DNA from: Plasmodium malariae
Taxonomy: Eukaryota > Apicomplexa > Aconoidasida > Haemosporida > Plasmodiidae
DNA length: 64,000 nucleotides
Reading direction: 5' to 3'
NCBI RefSeq assembly: GCF_900090045.1
Contig: NC_041783.1
Location: 62,001 to 126,000, forward strand
Below, piece after piece: positions 28,601 to 42,069 of the stretch. Below the pieces are notes generated by a model that was not told the origin of the DNA, did not search any database, and was given only the letters and a program-made list of their open reading frames with translations. The translations under genes were made by a program, and so were the position numbers. Every line of letters starts with the position of its first letter. Within the stretch, counting starts at the first letter, position 1.

Positions 28601-29552
28601 TATATATAAACTTTCTTTTATATAAAACCACATAAATGTTATTTAGAAAGAAACTCAACAAAATATCTATGAGTATTTTCTTAGTTAATTCCCAATGATT
28701 TAGTCTTTTAATAATATAACAAATAAATAAATATACATATTATTTATATATAAATTTTCAATATAATATATATTCAATTTATTTGTGAAAAATTGTGTAA
28801 ACTATACAATTAGTTATAAAACTAATATAACAGTTATAAAATATCACATAATTGTAATGATTTACAAACCCGAAATTCGTAAGCAGTTCTAATTAACCCA
28901 TAAAGGATATTTTATTTCAATATATATTTTTAATTTCACATTTAGATTATGTAAAAAATTACTTTTTTTAAAAAGGTTTTTACAATTAGTTCCTTTCGTG
29001 AAATATTACCCATAGAATTATTTTATAAAATAAATATTACGATTCTTATTTTGTTGAAAATAAAAATTTATATACGTACTACTGTTAAATAAATTATTCA
29101 TATAAAATCATAGAAAGCCCGAAAATACATATTTATTGCTAATTTATCAATAATTATACATGTTCTTAAATAACTTAAACAAATAATTATTTTATAATAG
29201 ATTTACATAAAATACACAAAGCAAAAAATTTTAGTCAAATATAATTTGAAACACTACTTTAAAATTATAAGAAATATTCCACTATACGTTAATGTGGACG
29301 TACATACATATATTATTCATGAAATCTATTTTACCACGAAGATGTATATATGCATACTAAATATTTTGTTAAGCTCATGTTATTAATTGAAATACAAATT
29401 CAAAAAGATACAAACATTCAAATATTCAAATTAATAAAAGAAATAAGAACATAATTCTTTACTGCATTCTGATAAAAACTCCTGTATACGTAGGGGTATT
29501 TATAATATATAAAAAGTTATATTTATGTTCGTTAAGTGTATCACTAAGGATC
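25624..29552. other. Intergenic DNA
   Basis: This holds the presumed 5' flank of PIR pseudogene 3 and the 3' flank of the next fam pseudogene. A 68-codon frame at 27401-27607 follows a T run and has only I, F, K, N and L, as expected by chance in this composition. Nothing else is recognised. Confidence 0.6.
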
Positions 29553-30543
29553 TTACTTCATGTTAAATATATATTTACAGAAATTCCCATATAACTTATT
29601 ATTTAATCTTTTCAAGAACTTAATATTTTCATATTTTATAATGTTTTTATGATAATAAATCAACCCTAATATAAATATGACAACCAATACTAAGAAAGGT
29701 ATGTAATATAATACACATTCAATGTTAACATTTTTGTAGATTGATCCAAATTAAATCCGTTTAACCACGAAGACAAAATTCCCTTCAAATCACTAAATTT
29801 TGACACAATTAAAGGTATATCTTTATATAACAAACCTAATAACTTCAACAATCCTTCATTAGTCAAATTCTATAATGAAAAAACTAATACAGGTACAGTC
29901 AATAACAATATGAAAAATAATATAAGAAAAATGTATTCCTCGTTTTTTACGTTTTAACTTTTTATATTCTTTATATTTAGTTTCCTTGTTGTATTTAAGC
30001 TAATCTTTATAATACAGTTTTTTGAATATTTTTTTTTAAAAATAGTAATATCTTTTTCTTTCTGTTATACCATATTGAATGTTCTGAAAGTTTTTAAAGT
30101 TCCCCTCATTATATAATGAATCTATATGTAATTTCTTGCGTCTTCCGGAGAATAATAATTCATTATTAAATTTTTTTTTTTTACTAATTCCATTATTTAA
30201 TAGTCCTTTTAAACTTGAATTATTTGAATCCTTATCCTGTTTATATTTTGCTAATAATCGATAATTCTTTGTATTTAATTTTCCACAAACACTGCATTTC
30301 TAGTCCAAATATTTATTAAAAGAGCTTTTAAAAAAAACAAATTTTAAGTATTTGTCATTTAAATGTATAATTAATATTAATCTAATAAAATACATTAATA
30401 AAAATGTAAAATAAAAATATGAATAATGAAAAAGTTTTTGCATAATATGATTACACCTTGTCATTCTAAAAACTACATATGCAAGTTAAAAATATAAATG
30501 TTGAAATTTTAATAAATAACAACATTTTAATTCTTTTTTCCAT
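29553..30543 (-). pseudogene. fam-l/fam-m family pseudogene
   Basis: Exon 1 (30457-30543) is 29 codons, MEKRIKMLLFIKISTFIFL then T-C-I-C-S-F, a TAG, and N-D-K, with a GTGTAA donor. Exon 2 begins near 30329 as A-F-N-K-Y-L-D, but the base pair before the AGC codon reads AA, so the expected acceptor is lost. Then come N-Y-R-L-L-A-K-Y-K-Q-D-K-D (the degenerate PEXEL region), a K-K-K-K stretch, two TAG/TAA stops, and three frame changes. The first membrane segment is legible as LILFFILLLTVPVLVFSL, followed by a long amphipathic loop (N-L-T-N-E-G-L-L-K-L-L-G-L-L-Y-K-D-I) and the second segment PFLVLVVIFILGLIYYHK. The tail is I-I-K-Y-E-N-I-K-F-L-K-R-L-N. The long loop between membrane segments is typical of fam proteins with a predicted helical extracellular domain. 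The family is certain, the subfamily not. Confidence 0.78.
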
Positions 30544-32536
30544 CATATATTTTTTTAATATTGTAATGTATTTAAAATTAATAATAATAACAATAATATA
30601 TTATACATTAAAGGATGAATCATACTACTTATATTTTTTCAATTTCTTTATATAATTATTTCATAAAAAGATAATAATATATATATACATTCCAAAAACT
30701 CATTTTACAATATTAACCAAAATAAAATACCTTTAAAAATATTTTATAAAATTTTACGGTTTATATTATGTATAAAAAAAAAATTTAACTAAGATACTAT
30801 AATTTTAATCCATTCATAAATATTCAAAATTTATAAGTTATTTATTTAAAATAGTATAGCAATTAAAAGTTCCTTTTTATAAAAATAATTCAAAATAAAA
30901 AAAAATATATGTAATATATACATATATCGAAATTCTCAGTATATTTAAAGCATAAAATGTATAGAATATAGATATGCTTTAATATTTTATATATTAGGAA
31001 AATAATTTCTAATTTCCTTTATTTCATATTATTAATTATAATATCTAAGATATATATTTAAAAAAAATTGTTATTATTGCTAATAAATATTAATAATTAC
31101 AATTACATAATAATTTGAATAAAAAATGTGGTAAATAATGTCTACTACACTTTTTGTTTTATAAAATATAACTCATTTTGTTTTATAAGTTTCCACTTAA
31201 AAGGGTACTTTAAATTATGGTTTACAATACATTGAGAAAGTGTAATTTATAATATAACAATCAGTCTATGAATTAATAAATTTTTTAGGAGAAAACAAAG
31301 ACTAAATTTTTATTTTCGTATTATATTTTTATAAATGTTAAATTTTAAGTAAATTTAATACGTATCATAATTTATAAATGAAAATTTATTAAATTTACCA
31401 ACTTCACGTTTTTATTTTTTATCTACATATATATAACTGAAGAAATATTAATATTGTAGAAGAAAAAAAAAAACAAAAGGACAAAATTTATATATAAATA
31501 TTTCATATAATTGCATTAATTTTAAAATATTCCAAATAATGTAACTTTTATATGATATTACTATACAGGTTATAATATGTAAATAAGAAATAAGCAAAGG
31601 TAACCATATAAATTACCATAATAAATTATTTAGTAACTACAAACAATTTTAGAAAAACTATATTATTATTTGTTTAGTTATTTAAAATATATATTATATG
31701 TAATCTAATTTTGCACATAAATATTAAATAATGATTACAAATAAATATAAATCATTTTTTTTTATAATAAATGTATCAGAAAAAATGATGTGTTAATTGT
31801 TTTTGATTCATAATTGGAATAAAACAGAAAATGATAATAGTAAAATTATTATACGCACTAAAAATTGCTATAAAAATCCTAAACAAATTTTATTTTATAG
31901 TTATTTTTAAAACATATTATATTTCCATCTAAATAATTAAAAAATTACGAATAAAGGAAAAACAGTTAAATGAGAAAATTTATATTACTGTTCAAAAAAA
32001 AAAACATATATATAAATACAATAAAAATATCCACTTATTTTCATTATATACAAAACAAGACACCTTAGCATTTAATTTTAAAATATCAATTTATTTTCTT
32101 AATATCCTTAACAAATAGTAATTTTATTCTAGTAAAATATAAAAATATACAGCAGCATTTTTTACATATAAAATTTAAATTTACAAATGAATTCAATAAA
32201 ATAATAATTATTGTCCTCTTATATATTAATTTCATTATATAAATATATATCTTTTTATTATAATTTGTACATAAGCATAAATTTATATATTAATCCATGT
32301 TATCTAATTTTGCTTAAATTATATATTAAATTACAAATTTAAGAATTGTCAAATATTCGAATTCACGAAAAAAATAAAAACATACTGAACATTTACATAT
32401 AAATGTGACTACTTATATTTATGGACATTTATAAAATATAAACAATTATTCTTATATTTATTAACTATATCATTAAAGATAATACAGGAAGTACATAATA
32501 TTAAAAACTTCTTTTTAGAAATAAATATGTTTCTAA
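30544..32536. other. Intergenic DNA between two fam pseudogenes
   Basis: This holds the 5' flank of one fam pseudogene and the 3' flank of the next. A slightly GC-richer stretch at 31130-31220 (TTTCCACTT near 31190) has weak counterparts upstream of the fam pseudogenes at 50659 and 55243. No gene is seen. Confidence 0.55.
30951..30977 (-). promoter_or_regulatory. Positionally conserved upstream motif of fam gene (copy 4)
   Basis: CATAAAATGTATAGAATATA then GATATGC lies about 408 bp upstream of the fam pseudogene ATG at 30543. Confidence 0.35.
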
Positions 32537-33506
32537 TTATTCATTAAACGATTCCAGAAACTTAATTTTTTTATGTTTTATAACATGTTTATAATAATAT
32601 AAAATTTCTAGTTTAAGTATAATACTTAATATTCGGAAAGTTAAGGTATACGTTAGAATACTAGATATTGATATTACTGTAATGATATAGTATTCACATA
32701 CAGAAAACAATGAAACAATCCAACCCTTTATAATAAGAGCACTAGGATAAATGACAGTATCACCTTCTGTTGTATTAAATACGGATAATGCACTAAATTC
32801 ACCAAACAAATCACTTGTTTTTCCATTAAACCTAAATGATAAATTTAATATAGGTATCATTAATACCATTAAGAACCATATCAAAAATAAACAAAGTCGT
32901 AATCCGTATTTTTTACGTTTTAAATTTTTGTAAGTCTTATCATTCATTAATATTAACTTTTTTAAAAAAGCTATATCATTAATTTTATTCATCGTTTTTT
33001 ATTCATAATGAGAATGTGTTTTATGTAATATAGTACATTTATTTTTCATAAGTCGCTTAATCAGTTCCTTCTTAATGAACATCTTTGCAAATGTTCATTT
33101 TTCTCTTTGTCCCTTTTTCCATTATTAATTATAAATAATTTTTCTTTTTCTTTTTTTATATTATATGGTATCTTCTATTTTAAATCTCCAATATTTTAAT
33201 AATTATCCTTTTTACAATTTCCTAATAATAGGTAAATTCTTTTATATATTTTTATACCAAGAGTATACTTGTCATCTGAAGATTTTTTAAAACTGCTCTA
33301 AAAAAAAAATGTAAATATTTCTTTATTAAATGGATAAATATTATCATTCAAAAAAATGTATTAAAAATAAACAATAAAAATGTTAAAAATTTAGATATAT
33401 TAAGAAAATAATATCATACCATGCCACGGCAAAAATGATATAACTAACATAAAAAGATAAAGATAAAAATTTTTGTAAAAAATAAAAACTTAATTTTTTT
33501 TTCCAT
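32537..33506 (-). pseudogene. fam-l/fam-m family pseudogene
   Basis: Exon 1 (33420-33506) is 29 codons, MEKKIKFLFFTKIFIFIFL then C, a TAG in place of Trp, and L-Y-H-F-C-R-G-M; its GTATGA donor is intact. Exon 2 starts at 33297 after a T run and TAG (S-S-F-K-K-S-S-D-D-K-Y). The PEXEL-like position reads R-I-Y-L-L-L-G, then come TAA and several shifts up to about 33000. The last 151 codons (32537-32992) are open: a lysine-rich start, K-K-Y-G-L-R at the first membrane boundary, membrane segment LCLFLIWFLMVLMIPILNL, a loop, membrane segment YYIITVISISSILTYTLTF, and the tail YYYKHVIKHKKIKFLESFNE. Exon 2 is 761 bp, not a multiple of three, in line with net frameshift. It looks like the tandem neighbour of the copy at 29553-30543, whose tail is similar. 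Confidence 0.78.
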
Positions 33507-33863
33507 GTAACTAAGGAATTCTAATATAGTAATATATTAAAACAAAAAAAAAATTAACATTAATATATACACTTCCAACAATAAAAAAGTAATTATTTCA
33601 TTTTTTTTTTTACTTTTTTCATTAGAGCCTAAATATATATAGTATATTTTAGCACATAGACAAAAAATAAAATATATAAAAAAAATATTTATAAAATTTT
33701 AAAATTAATATTATGTAAAAACAGTTATATTTAAGTATAATAATATAATTTCATTTTATTCATATATATTCATAACATATAAATTAATTATATGTTAGGG
33801 TAATTAGATAAATTTTTTTTTGTGATTTTTTTAATATTTGGAAATTATGAATTTTTTTACAGT

Positions 33864-33888
33864 ACAGAGTGTATAGATTATAGATATA
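33864..33888 (-). promoter_or_regulatory. Positionally conserved upstream motif of fam gene (copy 5)
   Basis: ACAGAGTGTATAGATTATAG then ATATA lies about 358 bp upstream of the fam pseudogene ATG at 33506, the closest spacing of the seven. Confidence 0.35.
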
Positions 33889-35749
33889 TTTTAATAAACT
33901 ATACAATAATATAATTATCACTATTTTTATGTTTTTATACTAATTAATCTGATTTTATAAAAATCATATTTTGAAAATATAGTTATTATTAACAAAAAAT
34001 ATTCGTTATTAATACAATGAAGCAAAAATATCAATAAATTAAAAAAACTCTATATTTTGTGAAAATTTACGTATTTTACTAATTCTAACTCTCATTTTTT
34101 TTTTATAGTCAATAATATACTTAAAAAGTGTAATTCTTAAATTAATATATTTCCCTTGAAAAAAATGCACATTAAAGGTAAACTAGGAAGGATTTTATAA
34201 TATTTTATTATAGTTCTAGAAAACAATAATTTACATTAAAAGAATAATACATACCTTTATTTCTAAATAATATATATTTATATTCTAAAATAAAATTTTG
34301 TTTTTTAATTAATTATATGTACTTTAAAAAAATATATTATATAGTAAAAAACAATAAAGTTATTAAAAATAAAAATTATGTAGAAACAAATTAAACAATT
34401 ACGTTAATATAAAAATATATCAATTGAATATGTATACGAATATAATCAGGATATAACATGTGCACCTAATATAAAAAAGAATAACAATATATTCTACTAC
34501 TACATATGACTTATTAATTTTTGTATTTATTATTTTAGGTGTAATATATTAATTATCATTTATTCTTTTAAAAATATATATTTCCAGTAACATAATTTAC
34601 AGGTGTATCAAAAATAATTAATATATGCGTATATAAATAAATAATATTTTATTAAAGTTAACATTATAATATTTTTGTTGTCCCCATCTATGTGTTAATT
34701 TCGTTATAATATTTACTAATGCTCTTATTATGTTTGTTTTAGTTTTTCTAATATTATTAAAATATCACTTTTTTAGTAGTAGTTTACGTTTCAATATATA
34801 AAGATCTTCATTCGATTTTAAATTTTTAGAATATCGTATATAAAAAAACTATAAAATAAATTAAGAAAAATAAGGGCATTATATAATAAACTTCTAAATA
34901 TTTACTTATAAATAAAAATTTTCACTTATAGAAACGTCTATTATACTAATCTTTTTTTAATCTATTATTTTAAAAAATAATTCCTTAAATGTCTAAATTA
35001 TTCATGTTACCTAAAATAAGAAATCATACACAAATACTTTAATTTCTGGAAAGTATTTAATTTTCCCCTTATTAAGTATATATTTTTACGTTTATAGTCT
35101 TTATATATATATATATAAATAAGGTTTAGATACTTTATATATTATATATAATTTTTATATTTATTTAATAAGGTCAATAATTTTTAATACGTACAAATAA
35201 ACAATATAAATAAAAAATAATATTAAATTTCAATTTTCATAATATAATTTATATAGTTTAACTAGTTATATATAGCAGTAACCCCAAAAAAATTTATATT
35301 TATCTAAGTACTCAATTTTTATCTAATGTAATGTATTATCTATATGGTTTAATATACAATGTACTCAAAGAGATTATTGTTTTTACATTTCTACAAAGAC
35401 AAAATTGTTGAAAATTTTCTCTTTTTTATTTATCTAATATAAATAATTGGTTTTATAATTTCTAAAATGATCCCATAATTCAACTATATATGTAGTCTTC
35501 GTGCCTATGTTAAAATATATGATTGATTATATAATAGTCATATAAGTAGATACATTACACTAAATGCAATAATTTTTATACACAATTCGAAAACCCTAAA
35601 AATGAGTATCAACCTCGTAAATATCATATGATTAAGCACAAAAGGGTACATCTCTTAATGTATATTAATGAAATATATTTACGTTGTGAATCGCAAAGTT
35701 ATTGAGTTCTAGTAAAATTCTAATTTGTCGATTCACAAGTAAAAGTAGT

Positions 35750-36450
35750 AACTTCTGAAGCTACCGTGTATAAATTTATCTTTTTATTTTCAATAATTAC
35801 ATTAACATTTATGGATGTATTTTTTATGTTTTCTTTTGTCTAGTATTATAAATTAATTTTCTCAAAAATGTGATTGTTCTACACAATACATGTGAGATTT
35901 TACAACAAGAAATTACTGTTTTAATAGTGTTGTATATACAAATATGAAATTTATTTAATACTAGTTTGCATCACTTACACTTTTCTTCGTTATTCAATAA
36001 GAACAAATATAAATATATATATGAATAAAATATTGCAATACATATAAATGGTGCTACAAAATATAAGTCGTACTTGTATGACAGCAGTTATTATGCAACA
36101 TATACTTTGCAATATAGTAATTTATAGATGATTAATAATATATATCTTTGAACATATAAAATAGAATTCTGATCAATTTAAATGCAATGTATATTAAAAA
36201 AAAAAAAAGAAAAAACAATTTAGAATAATTTTTTTCAAAAATAACAATACAAATATAATATTATATGATTATAATTATTTTAGAACTATAAATATTTCAC
36301 ATATAAAAACCAATGTAAAAAGTCTAGTAAGGTAAAAAAAAAGTAAAAATATGATACAGAAAGACAAATATTTTATGCAAAATTATAAGAGAAACACAGA
36401 ATTTTAAAAAACAATTAATTTATATTTGATAACTAATAACCAAATTACTA
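35750..36450 (+). repeat. Diverged repeat block R1, copy b
   Basis: This block is colinear with 2200-2950 (anchors given there). It lies about 3.9 kb upstream of the STP1 pseudogene, the same distance as copy a lies from PIR pseudogene 1. It is non-coding on both strands as far as I can see. Confidence 0.55.
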
Positions 36451-39400
36451 TTCAACGTGAAAATTAAGTAAGTAGTGTTTATTAAATGGAATTAATCCAT
36501 ATAATAAATATAAATGGATATGTAACTAAAAATAAAAATTAATAATTGAATAATTATAACGATCGCTACATCTCTACTTCATAAGCAGAATAATAATTAA
36601 TTTAGTTAAAAATTAGTAACACTAAGGATATTTCATATATTGATTTAGGATTAATACCTAAATGATAGCTTTTACACTAATATAATTAAATATTTAGAAA
36701 TTCCATATATTGGGGACCTCAAAATTTGAAAGATGCATACCAGAAAAACATGATTTTATAAAGAATAACTTAAAAGTAAAATGATCCTATTTAATACAAT
36801 AAGATAACACATTACTAACTAAAACATTAAAATAATATCGCAGATTTTACATTATAATAATATGCATAAATATAATTTATTGATTTATTCATGAAAATAT
36901 TTCTGAAAAAAAGTTCCTTTTACAATATGATACAACAATATATTTATCTGTATAACTAATAGAATATTAGTAAAATTATAACATACTTATCATGAAAATA
37001 AAAATTTTTATTTTAATTTTTAGATGTATTATTATTTGAGACTGGTTGCACTATAATAATATGTTAATTATTATAAAAATTAGTTTGAATAATATGAACT
37101 ATAAATATAAATAAATAAATACCTTTTTTATAATAACATATGCCACAGTTTTTGCATTGTATTTTTGAAAACATTAAATAAGAAAAAATTACAAATTATT
37201 ATTTAAACAAATACACTATCCTAAATGAATTTACCTTTACATATTCTCCCAGTTTCATGCTGTAATACATTTTAAGCATAGAATATTAATGTTAGCTTAC
37301 AATTTGTTATTCCTTCACATAAAAATGTAACTATTATTTTATTAAATGTTATCATTTAAAATAAAAATATAAATAGTATATTCATAATATTATGAAGGAA
37401 ATATCAATAGATCAAATAAATTATTGTTATTTTTGTGTTATTTTTAAATAAAAAAAACGATAATATAAAAACTTCAGTATTATATAAAAATTCTGATAAC
37501 TTATTAAAAATAAATTAGCAAAGAAAAAAAATATTTTTTAATATATTTATAAAATAATAAAAGAAAAAAATAAAAAACAAAATTTATAAACATTTTAAAA
37601 TTAAACATACGCAGTTTTAACTAAAATGATTTCAAATATTTTAGAAAGTCATATTTTACTTTTTATTGTCATATATTATACCACAATTATATGTTCGTTA
37701 CATATATCATGTTCACATATATTTATATAACATACTCAAATACAAAAATATAAATAAAATATATTTTAAAACATAATAAATTATTTTTACGTATAATCCG
37801 GTGTATATTGTTATTAAGTGACATATTAAAAAAAAGAAAAAAATGGAATAGTATATAAGAGATTAAAGTAAAAATAGTAGAACAACGAACAAATATATTT
37901 TATTTAAATAGATTAATGCATAAAAAAAAAATTTAAATATAATTCCTTAATATAAATGATTTATTAAAAATAAATATAATAATGTAATTTTATATGTGAA
38001 ATAATTACTTCTGAATATTTATTATTAGTATATTATTTTTTAATTCTCTTATCATTCTCTATATATATGTAATTCTTTCAAATGAAACATTGAAATAAGC
38101 AATAATGTATGTAAAATATAAAATAATAACCTATGTTGATGGTTATAAGTTTAAATTGTTCTGCATTCTCACACAGCTATTCACCCCATTACAACATTAT
38201 AAATAATTCATCATATTTTTTATTTTTCATAATAAATAAATATTTAATAGAATTAAAAAGATATTTCCTCATAGGTAAATGTATAATCAACCAAAGAAAT
38301 ATATAAGATATTTTTAATCTACCTATTAGAATACATCTATCACACATTACAGAAAAATTATTAAAAAGCGCCAATATTTTTCGCTTTATCTAATTTAATA
38401 TATTATTCCATTTATGTTCAATTCTTATTTTATTATTCATTATTTCAATGATGTAATTTATATTACATTTTTTTTAATTATATTGTATAAATAAGTTATA
38501 TTTATTCCTTAATATTTTTCCATATATTGAATAAGTATCCAAACATTTTTTAATTCATAAAAAGTAATTTACTTTTAATTAATTAAAATTTTGTACAATT
38601 ACAATAATTCATATGTAAAAGTAATAACAGATCCCTAAAAAAGAAAATAAATGCTTTATAAAATATATTATATTAAGATTATGCTATGGAATTATACATA
38701 GTACAAATAAAGAATTATTAAGTAAAAGATATAAATATAATATTTAGTGTCACAAACATATTTTGATGATCAGAATATTTCACAATTATAGAAACAATTC
38801 AGTATAATTTATAATTTATTAGTTCTCATTCATGTATGCAGCACAGCAAATATAAAAACATTTTAACAAAATAATGTTATCTATATAATTATCTATATAA
38901 ATAATAAATAAAAAAAGTAAAACAGAAAAACAGAAATAAGAATATACTATCAGTAATAATAATGATTTAGCTTATGCATTATATATTCTAAAAAAAACCT
39001 AAGAATAAAAGGAATTAATTACATTAATATAGGTGATAATATCCATTAATATACGTTTTTGTATTAAGAAAAAAGAAAAAACAGCAATATATAAATTAAT
39101 GAAATTTTCATAAAATAATTTTTATATTAAAGGTTGATCTAACTTACATACATTGTTTTATTGCTGATATTTTGGCTTTTTTTTTATATAAAGGGTATAT
39201 TATTTTGACATAATAATTTATAAATAACTGCTAGTTAATATTAAAATATGGTTCTGATATATATCCAGTTGTGATATATTTACTTAATGTAAAAGAAGTT
39301 AGGGAGTATACAAAATAAATATTAAAATAGTAGATTAATATAAAGTTCTTATATAAATTCTTATGCAAATGATAATTTTTTAATTTCCTTTTTTTAAGAT

Positions 39401-39639
39401 ATATTTAATTAAAATTTCTCAATAAGTAAATATAAATAAATAAATTTGTATTTTTGCTTTAGATTGTTTTATAAAACGAACTAGAGTATTAATGTATAAA
39501 CATCATGGATAATTGTTTTTCCTCGGTAACATTTAATGATAATTAATACGATTAAATTAATGAATAATTTATTTATGATAAAAAAGGGATAGTAAAATTA
39601 ACTTAAAAATTGAAGCTCAAATAAATAATAATGATTCTT

Positions 39640-42069
39640 TTGCATACAGTACTATAATTCCTGGGGTACGCAGTATTTAATGCTCGCTTGCCTCTTGAAG
39701 TTTAGAAATATTGAAAATGTAATAAAACAAAAAACCAGATCCTTAATTAACGAGGATGATAAAGATACATTTAGGAATGGATGCATGCACTTGGCCAGTT
39801 ATCTAATTAGAAACAATAATCCACCACAATATTATAGAGATTATAAAATAACATGGAAAGGAACAATAAACTATAGGTTAAACAAGTACTATAAAAATAT
39901 ACTGAAACATGGAGGATGCCCTTTGATTTTAGAGGAAAAAGATAAAAAAAATTTACAATTAAAATATGAAGAAATAGATTTCTGTCAGAAGAAAAAGAGA
40001 GATCTTGATGAAATAAAAAAGTTAAGTAGAGACTCATAAAAATATGATACATATGTAAGTATGTGTAACGCATATAATGAATGGATTGAACAAAGAAAAA
40101 AATATTTTGAGGAAAATGAAAGCCTTTTTGGAAAATGCTACCAAAAAAATGAGCAAAAGAAAAAAAAAAAGGAAGTTCAGAATATATATGCGACTTAAAG
40201 AATCCTTAAACTTTCCAAGAAACACCTAACTTACCCCCACCAGGTATATTACCACCTCGTACAGCTGAACCTAAAAAAGCAGAAATGGGTTCTAAAAAAC
40301 AAGATAAAGAAAAAAATGAAGATTCATCTATATCACATGGTTTACTAGAAGAAGTGAAGCAAACTGAACCTTCAGAGAGAGCTGGAACTAACGAAATATA
40401 TCAAGACACAAAGGATAATGAACATACCCAGGATATGCAACAAAAACTGAAATCTCCATCTCCTCCAGATCTACAAGCGCAAGCTCATTTATCAATACTT
40501 GAACCTCCATCTAGAGAAAATAAGGCTAATGCTGAAGATTCTTTACAGTCTGAAGCACTAAAACATCCCACACATTCCGAGTCATCCCAAGAAGTACCAA
40601 GTAAATCTGTATCATCGTTCCAAGATTCACAAGTCGTAAAACCAGAAAATGCCTCAGAAAACAATATGTCTCCTAAAGTATTAAAACCTTCCTCAAGCAC
40701 ATTAGTTCCAACTATATCCACTGTAATTTCAGGTAATCGTAATGCTACTTAATATTCTATTTTAGCAATAACTACATAAAATAATTTATGCATTTTAAAA
40801 CCATTACAGGTGCGGTAGGAAAAATATCTACCTTAAACATATCATCTATGCTAATTATCTTCTTAATTATTATTGTATTCTCACTTTTTATTAAAGTAAA
40901 ATAAATCTTAAGCATTAAAAATATGATAGCCATTTGATTATTGTAATATTATATTTTATAAATTTTTTTTTTATACTGCAGTACGCTTTATTATGGGTTC
41001 TAAAAAAAAAAAAGATATAAAAAAAAGGAAAGTAAAATTCCTGAGAATACTACTACCTTCATCTGCCAATAGAGGGGAGATTCTAACACAGGATAATTCA
41101 GAACACTCAAAATATAATGATTAAAAAATCATAAAAAAACTAAAAATACATGAATATAACACAATAAAAAAGGTAAATACTCTAAAGCGAAAAAATGAAA
41201 GGACTAAAACTATTATAGAAGTGCATTAGGAAGTACTTGAAGAATACAAAAAAGAAGAATGGGAATGCCAAAAAAGAGTATTTTTAGAAATATGCCTAGA
41301 AGTATTCACAAATGAGGGACATATCACTCATACTTATATTAATAATGATGACCTAATAACGGGAAACACTAAAAGTAACAATGACATTGGAAGCCAGAAA
41401 ATCTTATGGAATAAATGAATAGAAAAACATAGAAATATTTATGAAAAATCGAAACAAGTAGACTGGTTTAATAATTTGAGAAATAAATGGAAAAAAGAAA
41501 AATTTTACATAAAAGAAATGGAGTAATTAAAAAATAAACCATCGGATAAAAATCAAAATATTCTATTTTTTGAAAGTGAAAAAGATATATGGAGGCAATA
41601 GATAACAAAAAAGCGTAAGATTATAGAACAATATATTTAGCAAAATTGGATTAATGGATTAACAGAAGAATACCAGAATATGTTAGATGAATATAAAAAT
41701 GAAGAAACACAAAATGATTTATCACCAATAAATATAGAAAAATTGGAACATACAGAAAATTATAAAAAATTACATAAATATAGAAAAACAAAATTATTAT
41801 CAAAACATTGTGCACTTGTACTTATGACAATATTACAAGAATTCGGAAAAGAACAGTATATTGAAAATAGAGAATTATATTTAGATAGTTCCATAAATGA
41901 ATGGAAAACTGAAGAAAATTGAGAAAAAGAACTAGAAATTACAGATATTTTTTTTCAAAAGAATAGTAACGTTTATGAAAATAGTAAAAATAAGGAAATT
42001 CATAACAATATGGGGGAAGACTTCAGGAAAAAAATGGAAGATTGGGTAGGAGAAGAAAAAAATACGTAA
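39640..42069 (+). pseudogene. STP1 protein pseudogene (SURFIN-related surface antigen)
   Basis: STP1 proteins are subtelomeric variant antigens with a conserved N-terminal domain, a variable proline/serine-rich stalk, one membrane segment and a large cytoplasmic part. The N-terminal part (39680-40039) is open and includes N-N-N-P-P-Q-Y-Y, K-H-G-G-C-P-L-I-L-E-E-K-D-K and I-D-F-C-Q-K-K-K-R. After a TAA it continues C-N-A-Y-N-E-W-I-E-Q-R-K-K-Y-F-E. The stalk (40285-40732) is rich in E, S and P. Intron 1 is 40733-40809; the membrane exon (40810-40895) encodes SSMLIIFLIIIVFSLFIK; intron 2 ends TTTATACTGCAG. The cytoplasmic exon starts at 40982 (Y-A-L-L-W-V-L-K-K-K-K) and shifts frame in a 12-A run near 41002. 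It then shows R-K-V-K-F-L-R-I-L, E-V-L-E-E-Y-K-K-E-E-W, W-F-N-N-L-R-N-K-W-K-K-E-K, and L-D-S-S-I-N-E-W-K-T-E. At least seven in-frame stops are visible. The 5' start is not clear. Confidence 0.85.

Larger units (their letters stand above)
33507..39639. other. Intergenic DNA between divergent fam and STP1 pseudogenes
   Basis: This is the longest gene-free stretch. The left end is the fam 5' flank. The middle contains a diverged repeat block (35750-36450) shared with 2200-2950. The stretch 35580-35780 has more G and C than its surroundings but no open frame. The remainder up to 39640 is presumably STP1 5' flank. No RNA genes are recognised. Confidence 0.6.

Noticed and set aside
38189..38374. 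61-codon minus-strand frame
   Set aside because: Isolated, no leader, no motif, no neighbours of known family with this sequence.
40485..40721. 78-codon minus-strand frame
   Set aside because: Antisense shadow of the E/S/P-rich STP1 stalk.
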